A stretch of 11,634 bases of DNA from Pseudomonadota bacterium. Lineage in GTDB: Bacteria > Pseudomonadota > Gammaproteobacteria > Xanthomonadales > Xanthomonadaceae. Position numbers and translations under genes: made by a program. The stretch covers positions 1 through 11,634 of the forward strand of contig JAEXLY010000180.1 in assembly GCA_023444765.1 (NCBI GenBank). Direction: 5' to 3'. A model generated the notes under the pieces. It saw nothing but the letters and a program-made list of their open reading frames with translations. It was not told the DNA's origin and made no database searches. This document shows, one piece after another, positions 6,833 to 11,634 of the stretch (positions are counted from its first letter, which is position 1; each line of letters opens with the position of its first letter).

Positions 6833-7506
6833 TGCCCGTCCCGCAGGCCCGCGTCCGCTTCCAGCCGGCCTACCGGATCGTGTCCAGCCGCTTTCCGCCT
6901 GTCGGCGTGTTCGACGCGATCGCCGACCCGTCGGATCTGGCTGCGCTGTACGAGCTGGAATCGCTGACCAATCCGCGCCTGCGCGAGGCAGTCGGCGCGC
7001 TCGAACTGGTTCCCGCGCAACGCCGGATCGCGGGGCCCGGCACCACGCCCATCATGGCGGCCTTTACCCATCTGAACCCCGAAGGATCGCGTTTCACCCC
7101 GGGCTTCTTCGGCGTCTACTATTGCGCCCGGGAGCAGCGCACGGCCGTCGCGGAGACGGTCTTCCACAAGGCGCGTTTCCTGGGAAGCACACGGGAGCCG
7201 GCCTGTGTCCTGGACATGAGGTGCTACATCGGCGGGATCGACGACCGGTTCCCTGACATCAGGGGCGCCTACCCGGAGCTGCATGACCCGGAGAGTTACG
7301 TGGCGAGCCAGCGTTTCGCCGTGGAACTGCGCAACGGCGGCAGCAACGGCATCGTCTACGACAGCGTGCGCGCACCGGGGGGCACCTGCCTTGCGGCGTT
7401 CCATCCGGACGTCGTTCAACCCGTGCGCCAGGGGCCGCACCTCCAGTATCACTGGGACGGAAGCCGTATCTCGCGCGTGACCGAAACCAGGGACGTCGCG
7501 TACTGA
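6832..7506 (+). CDS. RES-domain toxin (NAD+-targeting)
   Basis: The 224-residue protein carries the three residues that name the RES family: Arg in SRFTPGFFGVYY (R87, with Y97 ten residues on), Glu in RTAVAETVFH (E108), and Ser in NGIVYDSVR (S178). YRIVSSRFPP near the N-terminus is the usual opening strand. RES toxins degrade NAD+ (glycohydrolase or phosphorylase, as in MbcT) or ADP-ribosylate Prs (ParT); which activity applies here cannot be told by eye. The start ATG 6832 overlaps the antitoxin stop; the frame is open back to 6409, but that is the antitoxin in another frame. Antitoxin-first order and coupling fit a type II module. Length and motifs look intact, so it is probably functional. 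Confidence 0.92.
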   Translation: MPVPQARVRFQPAYRIVSSRFPPVGVFDAIADPSDLAALYELESLTNPRLREAVGALELVPAQRRIAGPGTTPIMAAFTHLNPEGSRFTPGFFGVYYCAREQRTAVAETVFHKARFLGSTREPACVLDMRCYIGGIDDRFPDIRGAYPELHDPESYVASQRFAVELRNGGSNGIVYDSVRAPGGTCLAAFHPDVVQPVRQGPHLQYHWDGSRISRVTETRDVAY

Positions 7507-7876
7507 CGACATCGTGCAGGCTGTCGCTCGCATCGACTGTCCAGCGCGCCACCCTTCCGGGCATCCTGCGACAGCCGGCTCCCGGAGGCCCAGCGCATCC
7601 GGCGCCGCTGCTCCGGCCTGGGTGAGGGCCACGATCGACAGCAGCCGGATCGACGGTGAGGCCTTCCCCTCCGGTCGCCGCGAGACGCCATCTCGAACCG
7701 TGGCCGATGCCCTGGATGGACCGCGCTCGGTGTTGTCGTTGCCACCAACCTGCGCGGCGGCGCTGCTGGCGGTGCGCCCGCCCGCTTCCTGTCGCTGCCC
7801 TGGGGGCTGCCGGGACGTCATCGCTGGCGCGACACGCCCTGGCGCGTGCGGCGATGGCCGACACGCCCGCGTCGGT
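7507..7876. other. Gene-free convergent spacer with inverted repeat
   Basis: Between the RES toxin stop and the end of the haem-propeller gene I see no convincing gene. Frames stay open on both strands but show no recognisable protein and look like GC-driven open frames. It holds an inverted repeat, GGCTGTCGC (7519-7527) and GCGACAGCC (7568-7576), with a 40-base loop. A short hairpin, CCGAC (7858-7862) and GTCGG (7871-7875), sits just past the stop of the minus-strand gene. CGACACGCCC occurs twice (7830-7839, 7859-7868). No T-runs mark standard terminators. The stretch could be a decayed remnant left by acquisition of the toxin-antitoxin module. Confidence 0.45.
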
Positions 7877-9472
7877 TCAGTCCCCGCCGCCCTTCGTCGA
7901 GACGGACAGATTCTCGAACAGCAGCACCCGCGGATGCTCCTTCGCCGGTCCGTCCGGCTTCTCCGGCCGCGTGTCCTCGTTCACCGCCATCCCCAGCATC
8001 TCCTGCAACAGGTCCATGCGGAACGCGCCGGCGACGATGTCGAGGCGGCCGTCGCCGGTCATGTCGGCCAGGTGCAGGGTGGTGAGGCCGGCGGGTTCGC
8101 TGGCGATGCCGTGGGCGGTGAAGTTCTGCTGGCCGTCGTTCTCGTACCAGACCAGGGTGTGGCGGCCGGGGTCGCGCCAGTAGTTGATCCAGCTGCTGGC
8201 GACGATGTCGAGGTCGCCGTCGCCGTCGAGGTCGCCGACGGCGGTGGTCACCGCGCCGTAGAGGCGGCCGATGTCGCGGAAGGCGAACTGCATGCCGCCC
8301 AGGTTCTCCAGCCACTGCACGCCGTGGTAGGGCTTGGGGTCGGTCTGCAGGTCGAACGCGTCGCCGTTGGTGAACAGCAGGTCGATGTCGCCGTCCTGGT
8401 CGAGATCCACCGGGCGCAGGGAGGTGGAGCCGAACATCGGATGCGCGGCGCGCCACAGCGGGGTGGCTTCGAACCGGCCGCCGCCGAGGTTGCGGAAGGC
8501 CATCGCCATTTCATGTTCCTGGGAAATCAGGCTGACCAGGTCGAGGCGGCCGTCGCCGTCGAGGTCCACGGCGTCGATGCCGAGCGCGCCGGCCAGCGCG
8601 ACGAGGTTGTGCCGGTACAGCGCGCCGCCGCGGTTCTCCAGCCACAGGATGCCGCCCACATCGTTCATGCCGAACACGGCCACGGCGAGGTCGAGGTCGC
8701 CGTCGCCGTCGAGGTCGGCGGCGCGCACGTCGGTCACGCGCCCGAGGCCTTCGAGCAGGTTACGGCGCAGGTAGGTGCCCGAGGGCTCGCCGAGCAGGGC
8801 GACCACCTTGCCCACCGGCTTGCCCGAGGGCGCCATCTCGCCCAGTTCGGCCACGACCACGTCGAGCAGGCCGTCGCCATCGAGGTCGACCACCTGGGCG
8901 TGCGCGGGCGCGACCAGTTCGCCGAGCGCGCGTTCCTGCCATCGGCCATCCTCCCGCCACAGGCGCAGCACTTCGCGGCGGCCGGCGTCGGAGACGATCA
9001 GGTCGGTGGGCGCGACGGTCAGGCCGGGGGCGAGATGGGTGACCAGCGGCGCGCCGGCCTTCGCGCCGAGGCCCGAGCCACGAAAGCGCAGCGGCGAGGG
9101 CGCGGCGGCCAGATAGGGCAATCGCGGCAGTTCGGCCGGTGCGCTGCCGTAATAGAACGCCTTGATATGCGGCAGTACGTCGGCGGGGATGAACTCGTGG
9201 CCGCGCATCCGTTCCGAAAGCTCGGCCATCGTCTGCACCGCATCGGGCCAGTCGCGCTTGGGCATGAGGCCAGGCGGCGGCACCGCGTGGCAGGCGCCGC
9301 AGTACCGGTTCACCAGGCCGATGGCCTCGTCCAGGGTGATGGGGGCGGGCAGGGTGTCCTGCGCCTGGCCCGGCGCGGCCGGCAGCAGGGCGAGCCAGGC
9401 CAGGCCCAGCAGCAGCGGCAGGCCCACGCTGGCGCACGCAGCCACGCGCGCGATGCGACGGGCACGCCTCAT
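7877..9472 (-). CDS. Exported c-type haem protein fused to FG-GAP/VCBS propeller-like domain
   Basis: The 531-residue protein starts with a signal peptide: RRARR, a hydrophobic core (about 15-31), and likely cleavage near GQA|QDT (37). A short cytochrome c-like domain follows with one covalent haem site, C58-G-A-C61-H62; M70, M82 or M89 are possible distal ligands. From about 150 to 525 come six Asp-rich calcium-loop repeats at 196, 253, 303, 356, 414 and 470 (DLDGDGLLD, DLDGDGDLD, DLDGDGRLD, DLDQDGDID, DLDGDGDLD, DMTGDGRLD), spaced 50-58 residues as in propeller blades, several followed by W/FLEN strands. Its ATG overlaps the stop of the TonB-dependent receptor (ATGA), so the two are translated together and should act in one process, likely in the periplasm or at the outer membrane. 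I know no named function for this fusion. The start ATG 9472 gives the signal peptide; the longer upstream frame is within the receptor gene. Confidence 0.88.
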   Translation of the reverse strand: MRRARRIARVAACASVGLPLLLGLAWLALLPAAPGQAQDTLPAPITLDEAIGLVNRYCGACHAVPPPGLMPKRDWPDAVQTMAELSERMRGHEFIPADVLPHIKAFYYGSAPAELPRLPYLAAAPSPLRFRGSGLGAKAGAPLVTHLAPGLTVAPTDLIVSDAGRREVLRLWREDGRWQERALGELVAPAHAQVVDLDGDGLLDVVVAELGEMAPSGKPVGKVVALLGEPSGTYLRRNLLEGLGRVTDVRAADLDGDGDLDLAVAVFGMNDVGGILWLENRGGALYRHNLVALAGALGIDAVDLDGDGRLDLVSLISQEHEMAMAFRNLGGGRFEATPLWRAAHPMFGSTSLRPVDLDQDGDIDLLFTNGDAFDLQTDPKPYHGVQWLENLGGMQFAFRDIGRLYGAVTTAVGDLDGDGDLDIVASSWINYWRDPGRHTLVWYENDGQQNFTAHGIASEPAGLTTLHLADMTGDGRLDIVAGAFRMDLLQEMLGMAVNEDTRPEKPDGPAKEHPRVLLFENLSVSTKGGGD

Positions 9473-11451
9473 TGCAGATCCCATTGCAGCGCGAGCCGCA
9501 GCCGGCGTCCCGGGATCTCGAGTCCGACCACTTCTTCGCCGCGCGCATCGGTCACGTCGTCGAGGCCGAGCACCAGGGTGGCCGGTCCCCACTGCCGGCG
9601 CAGCGCGAGGTCGAGCGTGGTCGCCGCGTCCAGCCAGCGGTCGCCGGTGGGAATGGAGGAATCGAAGCGACGCGAAAGATGCTGCAGGCGCAGCGACAGG
9701 TCAGATTGCGATGGCAGGGGCAGCAGCAGCTCCGCGCCGGCCTGCAGTCGCGGACGGTGGCGCAGCACGACGCCGCCGACCGGATCGCGCACGCGCATCC
9801 AGGCGCCGTCCAGGGTCAGGCGCCAGTCCCCCTCGAACCGGTGCGCGGTGCGCCACTCGATGCCGTCGGCCTCGATGCGCGCGCGATTGACCAGCTGTGG
9901 CGGCGGCCCGCCATCGAAATCGACCAGGTCGCGGTAGCGGACGCTGAAGAGCGTGACCCGGCTCGGCCAGGCCACGCCATCGCCGGTGGCGAGGTACAGC
10001 TCGCGGTGCCCGGCACGCTCGGGCCGCAGTTCCGGGTTGCCGACCAGCGGATGGCCCAGCGCATAGAAACTCGGCGGCCGCGAGCTGCGCGAGTAGGTCG
10101 CCCCCCAATGCGCGCCCGAACCGCCGGCCTGGCGTTGCAGCGAAAGCATCGGCTGGGTGGCATGGTCGGCATCGCCGGCATCGCGGTGGCGTTCCTGGCG
10201 CAGTCCGCCATGCGCGGTCCAGGCGCCGCGGCGCCAGCGCAGTTCGGCGAACGCGGCATCGGTGGTCCGCTCCATCGAGAATGCGACCGGCGCCTGGAAG
10301 AAGCCGTAGTCGATCGCGCCGTCGTAACGGCCGCGCTCGCGCTGGTGCAGCAAGCCGGCACCGAACTCGCCGGCGCTGCCGAGCGGTCGCCGCCAGGTGG
10401 CCTGCAGCTCGTCGCGGCGGTAGTCGGTGCGCGCCGCCAAGGCGGGCAGGCCGAGCGGGTCGCGCAGGCCGGGCGCCACCCCCGGCGAGTCCTCCTCGCC
10501 CTCGCGCGAGAAGCGCGCCCACTGCGCGTCGATCGTGCCCACGCCCGGGCGGTGGTGCGCCTGCAGCGAAAACTGGCGCGCACGCGCGTCGCGTTCGTCC
10601 AGTTCGCGGATCACCGCGTAGCGGGGACCGCCGCTGTCGTCGGGAAAGCCGCGGGCCTCGCTGTCGCTGTAGCCGAACGCCGCGCGCAGCGACAGCGCAG
10701 GCGCCAGTTCGCGTTGCCATGCGGCATCGAAGGCACGGACGTCCTGGAAACCGCGTCGGCCATCGCCGTCCGCGCGGTCGCTGGCGGCCAGGGTCCAACC
10801 GCTGGCGGAGAGGTGCGCGTCGATCGCGCGCAGGCCGTCGCCGCCGATCGCGACGCCCGCGCTCGCGCCGGGCGCTTCGCGGGTATGGAGGTGGATCAGG
10901 CCCGCGATCGCCTCGGCGTGCGCGACGCTGGCGCTGCCGCGCACGATCTCGATGCGCTCGATCCGCTCCAGCGACAGGGTGTTGAGGTCGACCGCGCTGC
11001 CGCGCGAGGACAGCGGATCGTTCTGGCGCACGCCATCGACCAGGACCACGACGTGGCTGGCTTCGGCGCCGCGCAGGAACAGCGCGCCGAACCCGCCGCC
11101 GCGCGCGCTGCGGTCCACCACCAGCCCGGCCTGGGCGGCCAGCACCTCGGCCACGCTGCGGCCGCGCCAGGGCGCGAGCTGCTCCGGGCCGAGCACGGTG
11201 ATGGTGTGGCCGGCATCGACGGGGGCGCTGGGCAGGACGGTGGCGGTGACGCGGAGGGTGTCCAGGTCGCGGGTGGCCGGTTCGGCCGGCGCCTGCGCGA
11301 GCGCGACAACGGCCGGACACAGGGCCAGCACGGCGCCCCATGCCAGCAGGTGCGTGGATTTCGCCGCCGGCCGCCACGTGCCGGGGGCGGCCGGCATGGC
11401 GCGGTGCAGGAGTTGTGCGTTGGCTGTGGGGGCAATGGGCGTTCTCGTCAT
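9469..11451 (-). CDS. TonB-dependent outer-membrane receptor, BtuB-like
   Basis: The 660-residue protein is a gated barrel that imports a substrate using TonB energy. A late signal peptide (hydrophobic core LLAWGAVLALCPAVVALAQA, about 35-54) is followed by a TonB box-like stretch DTLRVTAT (64-71), as in BtuB DTLVVTAN. The plug (about 72-193) has LFLRGAEASHVVVLVDGVR, very close to the BtuB counterpart. The barrel includes the family motif NPELRPER (472-479). Odd points: the plug motif usually read as RGPxSxLYGSxAIGG is RGSASVAHAEAIAG here, and the last residues are QWDLQ rather than ending in Phe or Trp. ATG 11451 has a weak AGGG upstream; M19 (ATG 11397) is an alternative that shortens the long leader. 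It is the first gene of an operon with the haem-propeller gene. The substrate may be cobalamin, a metal complex or another cofactor. Confidence 0.92.
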   Translation of the reverse strand: MTRTPIAPTANAQLLHRAMPAAPGTWRPAAKSTHLLAWGAVLALCPAVVALAQAPAEPATRDLDTLRVTATVLPSAPVDAGHTITVLGPEQLAPWRGRSVAEVLAAQAGLVVDRSARGGGFGALFLRGAEASHVVVLVDGVRQNDPLSSRGSAVDLNTLSLERIERIEIVRGSASVAHAEAIAGLIHLHTREAPGASAGVAIGGDGLRAIDAHLSASGWTLAASDRADGDGRRGFQDVRAFDAAWQRELAPALSLRAAFGYSDSEARGFPDDSGGPRYAVIRELDERDARARQFSLQAHHRPGVGTIDAQWARFSREGEEDSPGVAPGLRDPLGLPALAARTDYRRDELQATWRRPLGSAGEFGAGLLHQRERGRYDGAIDYGFFQAPVAFSMERTTDAAFAELRWRRGAWTAHGGLRQERHRDAGDADHATQPMLSLQRQAGGSGAHWGATYSRSSRPPSFYALGHPLVGNPELRPERAGHRELYLATGDGVAWPSRVTLFSVRYRDLVDFDGGPPPQLVNRARIEADGIEWRTAHRFEGDWRLTLDGAWMRVRDPVGGVVLRHRPRLQAGAELLLPLPSQSDLSLRLQHLSRRFDSSIPTGDRWLDAATTLDLALRRQWGPATLVLGLDDVTDARGEEVVGLEIPGRRLRLALQWDLQ

Positions 11452-11486
11452 CGGCGGACCCTATCGCGCCGCGGGCGGCGGCTGCG

Positions 11487-11500
11487 CTGACATGGATCAA
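11487..11500 (-). promoter_or_regulatory. FNR/ANR/DNR-type box upstream of the receptor operon
   Basis: Read on the minus strand this is TTGATCCATGTCAG, that is TTGAT-N4-GTCAG, against the consensus TTGAT-N4-ATCAA; the GTCAA right half is common in nitric-oxide-responsive DNR sites. Its centre is about 42 bp before ATG 11451. If it acts from -41.5, transcription starts at about 11452, and a weak -10 (TAGGGT, 11458-11463) is correctly placed. The mRNA would then be nearly leaderless, or translation would start at ATG 11397. The rest of 11452-11634 shows no gene. Confidence 0.45.
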
Positions 11501-11634
11501 TCCCGTCCGGCCATCCCGCCGGGCGGCGAGGCGGACCGGCCCGGGCGCACCGCTCGGGCGGCAAGCAGACCACAGCAGGGACGCGCGGTCTCCCGGCGCG
11601 GGCCAGCGAGCCGAGCCTCGGACCCGACGCGAAC

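Noticed and set aside
7514..9937. 807-residue plus-strand frame antisense to the haem-propeller gene
   Set aside because: Its Val/Glu/Ala-rich repeats are the complement of the DxDxDG codons, not a separate protein.
9472..11490. 672-residue open frame antisense to the receptor gene
   Set aside because: It has no recognisable domain and mirrors the receptor; long antisense frames are expected at this GC content.
11452..11634. Cobalamin riboswitch upstream of the BtuB-like receptor
   Set aside because: No B12-box-like GCCACTG element or other conserved blocks are seen on the minus strand.

Overview
The window comes from a GC-rich bacterial chromosome. From the gene set and similarity to remembered Xanthomonas proteins, I infer a gammaproteobacterium of the Xanthomonadaceae/Lysobacteraceae type (Xanthomonas, Lysobacter, Luteimonas or Pseudoxanthomonas-like). 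No rRNA, tRNA, CRISPR array, insertion sequence or phage gene was seen. The left third is housekeeping and the right two thirds are accessory-like.

Left part (1-3704): the 3' part of a soluble lytic murein transglycosylase (slt, cut by the window edge), then cca (CCA-adding tRNA nucleotidyltransferase with a C-terminal HD domain). Converging on cca from the minus strand is a bacterial type IB (poxvirus-like) DNA topoisomerase with all five active-site residues in place.

Middle (3705-6309): a minus-strand pair, pirin-type cupin (YhhW-like quercetinase family) followed by a DoxX membrane protein, faces a divergent LysR-type regulator. The doxX frame is broken by one in-frame TAG at codon 38, at a position that is usually Tyr. 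The 170-bp pirin/lysR spacer is strikingly AT-rich for this genome. It carries two dyads, one of which fits the T-N11-A LysR box.

Toxin-antitoxin module (6375-7506): a DUF2384/Xre-type antitoxin and a RES-domain toxin overlap by one base (TGATG). The promoter shows a good -10 and two copies of a 16-bp operator (shared core AGTC-N8-GACT) set 29 bp apart, one between -35 and -10 and one over the ribosome binding site. This is a readable autoregulation design. About 370 bp downstream hold no recognisable gene.

Right part (7877-11634): a two-gene minus-strand operon. The first gene is a BtuB-like TonB-dependent outer-membrane receptor. The second, overlapping it by four bases (ATGA), is an exported protein that joins a c-type haem site (CGACH) to a propeller-like domain with six DxDxDG calcium-loop repeats. 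A near-consensus FNR/ANR/DNR box (TTGAT-N4-GTCAG) lies just upstream of the receptor. I infer an oxygen- or NO-responsive envelope system, perhaps for metal or cofactor handling during anaerobic respiration. This is the least familiar unit in the window and the best candidate for an undescribed system. Its substrate is not visible from the sequence.
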